This document shows positions 8,219-16,032 of a DNA stretch of 64,000 nucleotides, piece by piece. Source of the stretch: Pedobacter sp. Bi126 (lineage in GTDB: Bacteria > Bacteroidota > Bacteroidia > Sphingobacteriales > Sphingobacteriaceae); contig NZ_CAKKMS010000008.1 in assembly GCF_918698245.1 (NCBI RefSeq), positions 1 through 64,000 of the forward strand, in the 5' to 3' direction. The notes beneath the pieces were generated by a model. It was not told where the DNA came from. It was given only the letters and a program-made list of their open reading frames with translations, and made no database searches. Numbering within the stretch: the first letter of the stretch is position 1; the number at the start of each line of letters is the position of its first letter. Made by a program: the position numbers and the translations under genes.

Positions 8219-10351
8219 ATGGCAAAGAAAAAATCGGCAAATATAAAATTAGTTCTGAATCAATTGGTTAGTGATGTTTTTGAAAAAAACAATAATCAGC
8301 TGCTTAATTACAAGCAGGTTTCGGCCAAATTAAATTTGAACGATCAAGAATCGAGAGAAACCATTCTTGAGATCTTAAAAGAAGGGAAAAGTACTGGCAT
8401 TTTCTTAGAACCAGAAAAAGGTAAATTTAAACTTAAAGAACTGCAGAACTTTATTATCGGTACGGTTGATATGACTGCCGATGGTTCAGCTTATATTGTT
8501 CCGGAAGATGAATTTGAGAAAGATGTTTTTGTAGCTCCGCGGAAACTTAAAAATGCATTGCATGGTGATACCGTAAAGGCTTATGTTTTTGCAAAGAAAA
8601 GCGGTCGTAAAAACGATGGTGAAGTTGTCGAAATCATTAAAAGGGCAAAGTCAGATTTTACAGGTGTAATCAAGATATCAGATCGTTTTGCATTTGTAAT
8701 TGCTGATGATAAAAAAATGATGCACGATATTTTTGTGCCTCTGGCCGATACCCACGAAGCCAAAAATGGTCAGCGTGTATTAGTAACCCTATCAGATTGG
8801 CCTGAAAGCGCAAAAAATCCAATCGGGATTGTTAAACATGTACTGGGTAACCAAGGCGAGAACAATACCGAAATGAATGCTATTTTAGCACAGTATGGTT
8901 TTCCTTTAGAATTCCCCCCTCAGGTAGAACGCGAAGCCAATGCCATTCCTGAAGAAATTCCTGCAGCAGAAATTGCCAAAAGAAAAGATTTTAGAAAGGT
9001 ATTAACCTTTACCATAGATCCGGCAGATGCGAAAGATTTCGATGATGCCATCTCTTATCAAAAGCTGCCTAACGGAAACCACGAAATTGGTGTTCATATT
9101 GCCGATGTTTCACATTATGTAATTCAGGGAACCGATCTCGATAAAGAAGCTTACAGCCGTGCCACCTCAGTTTATTTGGTAGATCGTGTGATCCCGATGC
9201 TGCCAGAGCGTTTGAGTAATGGTGTATGTTCATTACGTCCACATGAAGATAAATTATGTTTTTCGGCTGTTTTCGAACTGGATGAGCAGGCCAATATTCA
9301 ATCAGAATGGTATGGCAGAACGGTAATCCACTCCGACAGAAGATTTAGTTACGAGGAAGCGCAGGAAGTAATTGAAAATAAAGAAGGTGATTATGCACAA
9401 GAAATATTGAAACTAAATGAGTTGGCTTATATCCTTCGCGACCGTAAATTTAAAAACGGGGCCATCAGTTTCGAAAGTACCGAAGTTAAATTCAAACTGG
9501 ATGAAGCTGGCAAACCAATTGGTGTTTATGTAAAAGAGCGTAAAGATGCGCATAAACTGATTGAAGATTACATGCTTTTGGCCAACCGTAAAGTTGCCGA
9601 GTTTATAGCCAAGAAAACTAAAGGAAAAGACAAACTGACTTTTGTTTATCGTGTGCACGATTCGCCAAACATGGAAACCCTGAATACTTTCGCAACCTTT
9701 GCTTCACGTTTCGGTTATAAAATCAACACCAAATCCGATAAAGAAATTGCCAAATCACTAAACAATTTAATGGCTGATGTAGAAGGCAAGAAAGAACAGA
9801 ATATCCTAACTTCGCTGGCCATCAGATCTATGGCAAAAGCGATTTATTCTACTAAAAAAACCAGTCATTATGGTTTGGCTTTTGAATATTACACTCACTT
9901 TACTTCCCCTATCCGCCGTTATCCGGATGTAATGGCGCACAGGCTTTTACAGACTTACTTAGATGGAGGTAAATCTGCTGATATGGAATTTTACGAAGTG
10001 GCCTCTGTACATTCTTCGGCAATGGAGAAAAGAGCTGCAGATGCTGAACGTGCTTCTATTAAATACAAACAGGCCGAATACTTAGAAAACAATATCGGTA
10101 CGGAATATAAAGGCATTATTTCTGGTGTTACCGAATGGGGTATGTATGTTGAGATAGAAGAAAACAAATGTGAAGGCATGATCCGTTTAAGGGACATATC
10201 AGACGATTTTTATGTGCTTGATGAGAAAAACTACTGTATTGTAGGCCAACGCAAAAAGAAAAAATACCAGCTGGGAGATGAAGTGATGATCAGGGTGAAA
10301 AAAGTAGATCTTTCTAAACGTCAAATCGATTTCACCTTAATTCCAGATTAA
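8219..10351 (+). CDS. rnr: ribonuclease R
   Basis: A 710-residue processive 3'-5' exoribonuclease of the RNase II/R family that degrades structured RNA. In order: an N-terminal helix-turn-helix-like segment (about 1-75), two cold-shock-type OB domains (about 75-240), the RNB catalytic domain with the metal-binding TIDPADAKDFDDAIS motif (about 265-279), and a C-terminal S1 domain (about 625-705) with a KRQIDFTLI end. A highly basic KKKKYQ patch lies inside the S1 region. Length and domain order are those of normal RNase R. The polyprenyl synthase gene follows after 45 bp, suggesting an operon. Confidence 0.95.
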   Translation: MAKKKSANIKLVLNQLVSDVFEKNNNQLLNYKQVSAKLNLNDQESRETILEILKEGKSTGIFLEPEKGKFKLKELQNFIIGTVDMTADGSAYIVPEDEFEKDVFVAPRKLKNALHGDTVKAYVFAKKSGRKNDGEVVEIIKRAKSDFTGVIKISDRFAFVIADDKKMMHDIFVPLADTHEAKNGQRVLVTLSDWPESAKNPIGIVKHVLGNQGENNTEMNAILAQYGFPLEFPPQVEREANAIPEEIPAAEIAKRKDFRKVLTFTIDPADAKDFDDAISYQKLPNGNHEIGVHIADVSHYVIQGTDLDKEAYSRATSVYLVDRVIPMLPERLSNGVCSLRPHEDKLCFSAVFELDEQANIQSEWYGRTVIHSDRRFSYEEAQEVIENKEGDYAQEILKLNELAYILRDRKFKNGAISFESTEVKFKLDEAGKPIGVYVKERKDAHKLIEDYMLLANRKVAEFIAKKTKGKDKLTFVYRVHDSPNMETLNTFATFASRFGYKINTKSDKEIAKSLNNLMADVEGKKEQNILTSLAIRSMAKAIYSTKKTSHYGLAFEYYTHFTSPIRRYPDVMAHRLLQTYLDGGKSADMEFYEVASVHSSAMEKRAADAERASIKYKQAEYLENNIGTEYKGIISGVTEWGMYVEIEENKCEGMIRLRDISDDFYVLDEKNYCIVGQRKKKKYQLGDEVMIRVKKVDLSKRQIDFTLIPD

Positions 10352-10396
10352 AATTTAAAATTGTGCCTTAAACACAGTGTTTACGCAATAATTACA

Positions 10397-11371
10397 ATGC
10401 ATACTACAGAACAATTACAACAAATTTTAGATACTGCAATACAAAATTTAAAGTTTCCGGATCATCCTAAACAGCTTTACGATCCGATTACTTATATCAT
10501 TAATCTGGGTGGGAAACGGGTAAGACCACTATTGGTTTTAATGGCGACAGAGTTGTTTGGTGGAGATGCAAACGAATCTGTTCACGCCGCTATGGCCATT
10601 GAAATCTTTCATAATTTTACACTTGTTCATGACGACATTATGGACAATGCACCACTCCGTAGAGGGAAAGCCACCGTACACGAAAAATGGAGCACCAATA
10701 TTGCCATTTTAAGTGGTGATGTGATGATGGTGGAAGCAAATAAAAACCTTGCGAAGGTGAATCCGGCTTTTCTAGGTCCGGTGTTGAATGCCTTTAATGC
10801 TACGGCACAAGGCGTTTGCGAAGGTCAGCAATTGGATATGGAATTTGAAGGCCGTGATGATGTGAGTATTGAAGAATACATCAACATGATCAGGTTAAAA
10901 ACGGCAGTCCTTTTGGGTGGTGCTTTAAAACTTGGAGCCATTATCGCTGGTGCTTCAGAAAAAGATGCAGACTTAATTTATCAGTTTGGCGAAAATATCG
11001 GCATTGCTTTTCAGTTACAGGATGATATTTTAGACGTTTATGCTGATCCTGAAAAATTCGGAAAACAGGTTGGTGGCGATATTATAGCCAATAAAAAGAC
11101 CTTTCTGCTATTAAAAGCCTTCGAACTTGCCGATGGAGAAACCAGGGCATCATTAGATACCTGGACAGGCTATAAAGAATTTAATGTGCAGGAAAAAGTA
11201 GATACTGTGCGCCAGGTATACGATACTTTGGATATTCAGGATATTGCTAAAGAAAGCATGAACAATTACCTCAACAAAGCTTTAGCTGTATTTGCGCAGA
11301 TTAATGTAAGCGATGAGCGCAAAGCGAATCTTTTAACGCTTACAGATCAGTTAATGGCCAGGGAATATTAA
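10397..11371 (+). CDS. polyprenyl diphosphate synthase (IspA/IspB family)
   Basis: Trans-type prenyl elongating enzyme, probably making the C35-C45 side chain of menaquinone or a shorter precursor. The first Asp-rich motif is DDIMDNAPLRRG (about residue 81) and the second is QLQDDILD (about residue 212); GGKRVRP lies near residue 40. I start at the ATG at 10397 (324 residues) rather than a TTG at 10361 that adds 12 uncharacteristic residues. Chain length cannot be read reliably from the sequence. It fits with the menaquinone gene mqnC elsewhere in the window and follows rnr closely. Confidence 0.88.
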   Translation: MHTTEQLQQILDTAIQNLKFPDHPKQLYDPITYIINLGGKRVRPLLVLMATELFGGDANESVHAAMAIEIFHNFTLVHDDIMDNAPLRRGKATVHEKWSTNIAILSGDVMMVEANKNLAKVNPAFLGPVLNAFNATAQGVCEGQQLDMEFEGRDDVSIEEYINMIRLKTAVLLGGALKLGAIIAGASEKDADLIYQFGENIGIAFQLQDDILDVYADPEKFGKQVGGDIIANKKTFLLLKAFELADGETRASLDTWTGYKEFNVQEKVDTVRQVYDTLDIQDIAKESMNNYLNKALAVFAQINVSDERKANLLTLTDQLMAREY

Positions 11372-11377
11372 GGTATT

Positions 11378-11461
11378 CGTCATTTCGAGCGAAGAGCAAC
11401 GAAGCCGAGAAATCTATATCTAAAGATCTCTCCATTTCGCTGCGCTTCAGTCGAGATGACG
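11378..11461. repeat. long inverted repeat between convergent genes
   Basis: CGTCATTTCGAGCGAAG... on the left pairs with ...CAGTCGAGATGACG on the right, with an inner pair AGAAATCT/AGATCTCT. It fills the gap between two convergent stops (11371 and 11479), which is a typical position for this family here. It could act as a bidirectional terminator or be a REP-like mobile palindrome. Confidence 0.7.
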
Positions 11462-11478
11462 TACTTCATATATTTTAC

Positions 11479-12321
11479 TTAGGTCTTTACCAACTTATAC
11501 TTGATCCAGAAATCAGAAGATTTGGCTGCAGATTCTCCGCCTTCTGGTGGTCGTTGACCTCCTCCGACCATTCTTCCACCACCCATACCGCCACGGCCAC
11601 CACCGCCCATACCCCTGCCTCCCATTCCACCTCTACCGCCCGATCTGCCTTTACTACCGTTTGCACCTTCAGGTCTAGCTTCTCTTTTAAAACCAGATTT
11701 ATTCGGCTCATTAATTTTGATATTGTACACCAATGGCTTTTTAAGGTCTAATCCTACCTGTAATTGTGCTAACGGAATGCTTAATTCGTAAATAAGATCT
11801 CTATTCGGATGAATGCTCATTCCAGTTTCAATACCGTCCTGATTTATTGCTGGCAGCTCACCATCAGCAATATTTTTAAAGCCTGAGACTCGAATGCTTT
11901 TATTCATCATTACGGGATCTGGTGTAGTCCCATCTGGCGATAAAGGAGTATGTTCACGGTGCTCCTCTCCTTCTTTCGGCATGGGAGGTCTTTCCATTAA
12001 AGGAAAAGTTAATTTCATACCATCTTTTTTCTTGCCTTCAGTATTGATATTCAATGTAATTCCTCCTCTTAGTACACTAAAAGTGGTTTGCGGATCTAAC
12101 GATTCGATAATAATGTACAGGTTTTTGTCGTCGTTGGCCAGCGCAAAGGCCAGTTTGGTGGCATCATTGTATTGGTTAAGCGGCTCGTTCCACTCGTTCG
12201 ATACGCCATCGGCCTTAAATGGTTGCACCATACGGATATTCTCTTCTACATCTTGTGCTTTAACCGAAAAGCCGACTAACATAATAGAAAAAACTGATAA
12301 GCTGAGTATTTTAAAATTCAT
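11479..12321 (-). CDS. secreted protein with Gly/Arg-rich C-terminal tract
   Basis: 280 residues. The signal peptide (residues 1-22, ending SVKAQ) is clear. Residues about 30-100 (FKADGVSNEWNEPL, then DDKNLYIIIES) look like a CBM9/DOMON-type beta-sandwich domain. Residues about 215-262 form a low-complexity tract of G, R and M in RGG/GMGG units followed by GGQRPPEGG, after which an ordinary strand (SSDFWIKYKLVKT) closes the protein. The tract sits inside the fold rather than at the end. The partner and role are unknown. It has its own promoter region (12322 leftward) and no operon partner. Confidence 0.7.
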   Translation of the reverse strand: MNFKILSLSVFSIMLVGFSVKAQDVEENIRMVQPFKADGVSNEWNEPLNQYNDATKLAFALANDDKNLYIIIESLDPQTTFSVLRGGITLNINTEGKKKDGMKLTFPLMERPPMPKEGEEHREHTPLSPDGTTPDPVMMNKSIRVSGFKNIADGELPAINQDGIETGMSIHPNRDLIYELSIPLAQLQVGLDLKKPLVYNIKINEPNKSGFKREARPEGANGSKGRSGGRGGMGGRGMGGGGRGGMGGGRMVGGGQRPPEGGESAAKSSDFWIKYKLVKT

Positions 12322-12700
12322 CGCAAATAATTAATAATGATATACGAATGTATTGCGATGAATTGTTAAATTTTGTTATTTAACAGGCTTTAACAATTGG
12401 TTGAGTTTAGCGTAGGGCGTTTTGGGTTTGGAGTCGATTAATCGGTCTACTCAATGTATAACCCTAAAGGGTAATTTATTGTAAAAAAATCAATATTAAT
12501 GACAGGAGAGAAAAGATTAACCACCAAGTCACAAAGAACACAAAGTTTAGTGCCTTTATAATATAGCGGCAAAAAAACTGAACCCTATAAGAGACACATA
12601 AGTTACATATGAGCTCAATGCCCCATATGTTCTTACATTCCTTATATGGTGAAAAACTATAATAAAGTGATCGCGTTAAGATTGCTTCGTCCAATTAACT
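12322..12700. other. gene-free spacer
   Basis: This AT-rich spacer precedes the Gly-rich protein gene. It contains a fragment AACCACCAAGTCACAAAG (12519-12536) of a spacer repeat seen also near 1721 and 31676, and a half-match to the BlaI-type operator (TACGAAT at 12343-12349). I see no gene in it. Confidence 0.4.
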
Positions 12701-12708
12701 GATTTGAC

Positions 12709-12736
12709 CAATGAACTAATGACTAATGAACCAGTG
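12709..12736. repeat. period-7 degenerate array (CTAATGA core)
   Basis: CAATGAA, CTAATGA, CTAATGA and ACCAGTG follow each other without gaps. It lies just beyond the rpmA terminator. It is one of several heptamer arrays in this window. Confidence 0.6.
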
Positions 12737-12749
12737 GAACCATATAAAA

Positions 12750-12777
12750 ACAAAAAAGTCCCGATTTGCATCGGGAC
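12750..12777 (-). terminator. terminator of the rplU-rpmA operon
   Basis: Read on the minus strand, AAAGTCCCGAT, a short loop TGCA and ATCGGGACTTT are followed by TTTGTTTTT. It begins about 25 bp after the rpmA stop. Confidence 0.85.
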
Positions 12778-12800
12778 TTTCCTTTATAAATTGTTACTAA

Positions 12801-13229
12801 TTATTCTGCAGGTGCAGCTTCTTCAGTAGTTTCGTCTTTTTTAGCTGCTTTTTTAGCAGGTGCTTTTTTAGCAACTGGTGCTGCTTCAACAGCCTCTTCA
12901 GCTACAACTTCTTTTTTCGCAACCGCTTTTTTAGCAACTGGTGCTTTAGCTACTGCTGCTTCGATTTCAGCTTCAGTGATAGGAAGGATAGAAACATAAG
13001 ATTTGTTATCTTGTTTCTTTCTGAAAATTACAGTACCATCAACTAAAGCAAATAAAGTGTGGTCTCTACCAATACCAACACCTTTATCAGGGTGGTGTTT
13101 TGTTCCACGTTGACGTACTAAAATGTTTCCAGCGATAGCTAATTGCCCACCGAAAATTTTAATACCTAAACGCTTACTATGCGATTCACGTCCGTTTTTC
13201 GAACTACCGGCTCCTTTTTTGTGTGCCAT
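12801..13229 (-). CDS. rpmA: 50S ribosomal protein L27 with long C-terminal tail
   Basis: The first 86 or so residues are canonical L27 (MAHKKGAGSSKNGR start, KRLGIKIFGGQ, RQRGTKHHPDKGVGIGRD), a protein near the peptidyl-transferase centre. The N-terminus starts directly with AHKKG, so no prepeptide needs removal. After residue 90 there is a roughly 50-residue low-complexity tail of A, K, E, V and P that ordinary L27 (about 85 residues) lacks. It is second in the rplU-rpmA operon, 52 bp after rplU, and is followed by a strong terminator. Confidence 0.95.
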   Translation of the reverse strand: MAHKKGAGSSKNGRESHSKRLGIKIFGGQLAIAGNILVRQRGTKHHPDKGVGIGRDHTLFALVDGTVIFRKKQDNKSYVSILPITEAEIEAAVAKAPVAKKAVAKKEVVAEEAVEAAPVAKKAPAKKAAKKDETTEEAAPAE

Positions 13230-13281
13230 GATTTTATATTTTGTAACTCGCTAAAAAGCGAATTATTGGGTTAACAATTAA

Positions 13282-13593
13282 TTATAGAGTGATGTCAGAG
13301 ATCTGAATCTTAGTGAAAAACTGGCGGTGACCATTTTTCTTTTTGTAACCTTTTCTACGTTTTTTGTGGAAAATAATTACTTTATCACCTTTTAAATGAG
13401 ATACGATCTTAGCTGAAACTTTAGCACCTTTAACTGCAGGAGCACCTACAGTAATTGCACCACCGTTGTCAACCAACAATACATTATCAAATTCAATACT
13501 AGCGCCTTCATCTCCTTGTAATCTGTGTACAAAAAGGTGCTGGTCTTTAGCAACTTTAAATTGCTGCCCTGCTATATTTACTATTGCGTACAT
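13282..13593 (-). CDS. rplU: 50S ribosomal protein L21
   Basis: 103 residues, the usual size. MYAIVNIAGQQFKV at the start and the basic KVIIFHKKRRKGYKKKNGHRQ segment near residues 72-92 are diagnostic of L21, which binds 23S rRNA in the large subunit. It is first in the rplU-rpmA operon, with a well-formed promoter about 45 bp upstream. Confidence 0.97.
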   Translation of the reverse strand: MYAIVNIAGQQFKVAKDQHLFVHRLQGDEGASIEFDNVLLVDNGGAITVGAPAVKGAKVSAKIVSHLKGDKVIIFHKKRRKGYKKKNGHRQFFTKIQISDITL

Positions 13594-13633
13594 TGTTTAA
13601 ATATTAGTTTTTTAATTTTTATTTAACGAGGTG

Positions 13634-13665
13634 CAAATATAGAACAAATTCAATTAACACACAAA
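13634..13665 (-). promoter_or_regulatory. promoter of rplU-rpmA
   Basis: On the minus strand, TTTG (13662-13665) is followed after 20 bp by TATATTTG (13634-13641). This is the full Bacteroidota consensus TTTG-N19-21-TAnnTTTG, about 40 bp before the rplU ATG. Confidence 0.75.
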
Positions 13666-13739
13666 TACATATCGAAAATATTTTTCACTAAAATCATACG
13701 GCATCAGGATTCGGAGAATTTAAGGATTTCAAGATCGAT

Positions 13740-13950
13740 TTGACAACTATGTTAATTGCATTTTTAGAAAATCATGGCTTAATAATTCTTAGGCTAAGCC
13801 GGCCTTCCTTTCTATTGAAGCAAACACTTACGATTGGAGCGCAAGGTCAGTGCAAAATATTAAGTTTCTTCCCGTTTTACGCTTATACGCTTCGCTTCCT
13901 CGTACCTCGTTGCTGCAGGGTAACGCTTCAACCAGGGCTAGAAAATTAAG
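13740..13950. repeat. leading flank of the 210-bp repeat block
   Basis: The segment TTAATAATTCTTAGGCTAAGCC (13779 onward, seen in part) is echoed after copy B at about 14370-14430. GGGTAACGCTTCA (13918-13930) is echoed before copy C at 14529-14542. The repeated unit is therefore larger than the best-conserved 210-bp core. A 69-residue open frame here lies over the repeat and is not credible. Confidence 0.5.
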
Positions 13951-14160
13951 ACTGCATTTCATTTTTATGAGTACAGGGTGCACAAACCCTTGTTCCTAAA
14001 CCTGATTGGAGCGAACACGAAGTGCAACGGAGTAAAGCGTAAAGCAGGACTGAAGCCTGCCAATAACCACAAGCCGATCATTTCCAAATCATAATTAAAC
14101 GCTTGCGAGCATACTATTGGGTTTCGGTCGGTGAGACGCCAACCGATAGATCTAATTAAG
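13951..14160 (+). repeat. 210-bp repeat, copy A
   Basis: Starts ACTGCATTTC and contains CCTGATTGGAGCGAACACG, AAAGCAGGACTGAAGCCTGC and TTTCGGTCGGTGAG. It is followed directly by copy B at a 210-bp period, with only scattered substitutions between the copies. The central CCTGAT...AGCAGGACT part belongs to a dispersed family with members near 28940, 47350 and 63655. Confidence 0.9.
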
Positions 14161-14368
14161 ACTGCATTTCATTTTATGGGTGCAGGGTGCACAAACCCTT
14201 GTTCCTAAACCTGATTGGAGCGAACACGAAGTGCAACGGAGTAAAGCGTAAAGCAGGACTGAAGCCTGCCAATAACCACAAACCGATCATTTCCAAATCA
14301 TAATTAAACGCTTGCGGGCATACTATTGCGTTTCGGTCGGTGAGACACCAACCGATAGATATAATCTT
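14161..14368 (+). repeat. 210-bp repeat, copy B
   Basis: A tandem copy of A beginning ACTGCATTTC, with the same internal blocks and the same ending CAACCGATAGAT. Near-identity between copies suggests recent duplication or gene conversion. Confidence 0.9.
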
Positions 14369-14437
14369 GGTTCAATAATCCTTAGATTAAGCCTACCCTA
14401 CAGCCTATTCCTGTGAATGCTTATACTGGAGCATTAA

Positions 14438-14508
14438 TTTAACCACAGATAGGAAGGATGTACACAGATATGAAATCCGTGTTTATCTGTGTGCATCCGT
14501 GGTTAAAA
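14438..14508. repeat. inverted repeat, AACCACAGAT type
   Basis: TTTAACCACAGAT... and ACACAGATA on the left pair with TATCTGTGT and ATCCGTGGTTAAA on the right. A close copy is at 23103-23175. It sits between copies B and C of the 210-bp repeat. Confidence 0.75.
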
Positions 14509-14563
14509 GCGCTTACCTTAATGACATTGGGGTAACGCTTCAGCTGGGCTATTGGGCCAAAAC

Positions 14564-14770
14564 AGTATTTCATTTTCGGAGTTGCAAGGGGAAGAAACCC
14601 TTGTTCCTAAACCTGATTGGAGCGAACACGAAGTGCAACGGAGTAAAGCGTAAAGCAGGACTGAAGCCTGCCAAGAACCACAAGCCGATTATTTCCAAAT
14701 CGTAATTAAACCCTTGCGGGCATACTATTGGGTTTCGGTCGGTGAGGCACCAACCGATAGATCTATAACC
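14564..14770 (+). repeat. 210-bp repeat, copy C
   Basis: The third, slightly more divergent copy: its first 30 bases differ from A and B, then CCCTTGTTCCTAAACCTGAT onward is nearly identical. A 68-codon open frame over it is a by-product of the repeat. Confidence 0.88.
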
Positions 14771-14818
14771 ATTCATTTCCAAATATTTTCCTGAGTAGTA
14801 TTCCAGTCAGGGTCAACT

Positions 14819-14906
14819 GTCATTTTCAACGCAGCGAAGAATTTTTACTTAATAGACTTAGAACCTAGTTCAGCCCAGAGAGATTCTTCATTACATTCAG
14901 AATGAC
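14819..14906. repeat. decayed inverted repeat
   Basis: GTCATTTTCAACGCAGCGAAG on the left and GATTCTTCATT...AGAATGAC on the right are the eroded ends of a GTCATT/AATGAC palindrome of the type found between convergent genes. Confidence 0.4.
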
Positions 14907-15020
14907 AAATTCTTCTTTCACCTTAAGATAATAGCAATAATTCTCCGTTAATCTATATCTCCGCAGCTGAAGCGCCTACTTAATTCTTTTCGTTAAAAAA
15001 TGTTAAAGCATTTTCACAAC

Positions 15021-15047
15021 TACGAATTATTCGTTGTTTTACGAAAA
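15021..15047. promoter_or_regulatory. BlaI-type operator candidate upstream of GLPGLI gene
   Basis: A perfect palindrome ACGAAT-T-ATTCGT (15022-15034) is followed by a third half-site TTACGAAAA. The layout TACGAAT-N3-TCGT-N6-TACGAAAA matches position for position (20 of 27 bases) the sequence in front of blaI at 20763-20789. It lies about 30-55 bp before the GLPGLI start, where a repressor would act. Confidence 0.6.
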
Positions 15048-15075
15048 TTAAATAGACAACTTAAAACCAGATCTC

Positions 15076-16032
15076 ATGAAACCAACCTTAATTATCTGTT
15101 TAGCAACAGTACTAAGCTTTTCAGTTAAAGCCCAAAGCCCTGATAAGGCCCTGGCCAGAGTAAGATATACTCTTACGCACATTGCGGATACTACCCAAAG
15201 GGATAAGCCCCGCACTGAAAATATGTTGCTTGTAACGGGAAAAAATGCTTCTGTTTATACCAGTTACGATAAGCTGAACCAAGCGTTAAATACCCAGAAG
15301 CAGATTCAGGAGCAGATGAAAAACCAAACAGGCAACTCCAATATCAAAATCGAGGTGAAAAGTGAAATGAAAGCTCCGTTAACACAGGAAGATTATTTCT
15401 TTTTTGCCAATGAACATAAAATGATTACCAAAGAGCGCTTATTTAACAATTACCTTGTTGAAGAAACTGCTCCACAAATTGATTGGAAGATTTTAAAAGA
15501 TACCATGAGTTTTTCAGGGATACCGTGCCAGAAAGCAACCGCAACCTTTAAAGGCAGAAAATGGATTGCCTGGTTTGCCACAGAAATACCTTTTCAAAGT
15601 GGCCCATGGAAATTAAATGGATTACCAGGCTTAATTGTAGAAGCTTATGATGAGAAAAAAGAAGTAAAATTTACATTCGCTGGCCTTGAAAACGTAAAAG
15701 ACGATGCCAACCAAACAAACTCAGGTGAGGATGGCAAAATTGTAACGCCCAATGGCACAGGCGTAGTAAAAATGGTGGGAATAGATGTGAGTACCTCTTA
15801 CCTTGGATCGGAGATTAAATTACCTGCAGATGCCATTAAAACCACAAGGAAAGAACTAGATAAACTTAAAGAAGCCAGAAATAAAGACCCTCAAGGTTTT
15901 ATGCAGGCCCAAATGGCCGCAAGTGGCATGCAAGGTTCTTTTAAGGCTAATCCTGCTCCCCGCCCGGCTGGAGGCACAACGATAAGCAAACCCGAGATCA
16001 ACAATCCAATCGAAATTCCAGAGAAAAAATGA
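15076..16032 (+). CDS. GLPGLI family protein
   Basis: 318 residues with a signal peptide (about 1-19, ending SVKAQ). The family signature is present as GPWKLNGLPGLIVEAYD near residues 176-192. GLPGLI proteins are exported Bacteroidota proteins of unknown function that usually travel with an outer-membrane receptor-like protein, as here: its stop overlaps the next start by 4 bp (ATGA). The C-terminus is proline/glycine-rich and probably disordered. A BlaI-type operator candidate lies in front, suggesting control by the facing BlaI/M56 pair. Confidence 0.85.
   Translation: MKPTLIICLATVLSFSVKAQSPDKALARVRYTLTHIADTTQRDKPRTENMLLVTGKNASVYTSYDKLNQALNTQKQIQEQMKNQTGNSNIKIEVKSEMKAPLTQEDYFFFANEHKMITKERLFNNYLVEETAPQIDWKILKDTMSFSGIPCQKATATFKGRKWIAWFATEIPFQSGPWKLNGLPGLIVEAYDEKKEVKFTFAGLENVKDDANQTNSGEDGKIVTPNGTGVVKMVGIDVSTSYLGSEIKLPADAIKTTRKELDKLKEARNKDPQGFMQAQMAASGMQGSFKANPAPRPAGGTTISKPEINNPIEIPEKK

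Noticed and set aside
11487..11751. Frames on both strands over the Gly-rich tract
   Set aside because: They are shadows of the GC-rich low-complexity part of the gene at 11479-12321 and have no independent support.
12342..12358. Possible third BlaI-type operator upstream of the Gly-rich protein gene
   Set aside because: Only the TACGAAT half matches; the TCGT and third half-sites are absent.
12476..12694. 72-codon minus-strand frame
   Set aside because: It runs over a dispersed AACCACCAAG spacer repeat, has no ribosome site and unusual composition.
14499..14705. 68-codon frame over copy C of the 210-bp repeat
   Set aside because: The open frame follows from near-identity of the repeat copies. 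Copies A and B do not keep an equal start, and there is no promoter or ribosome site.
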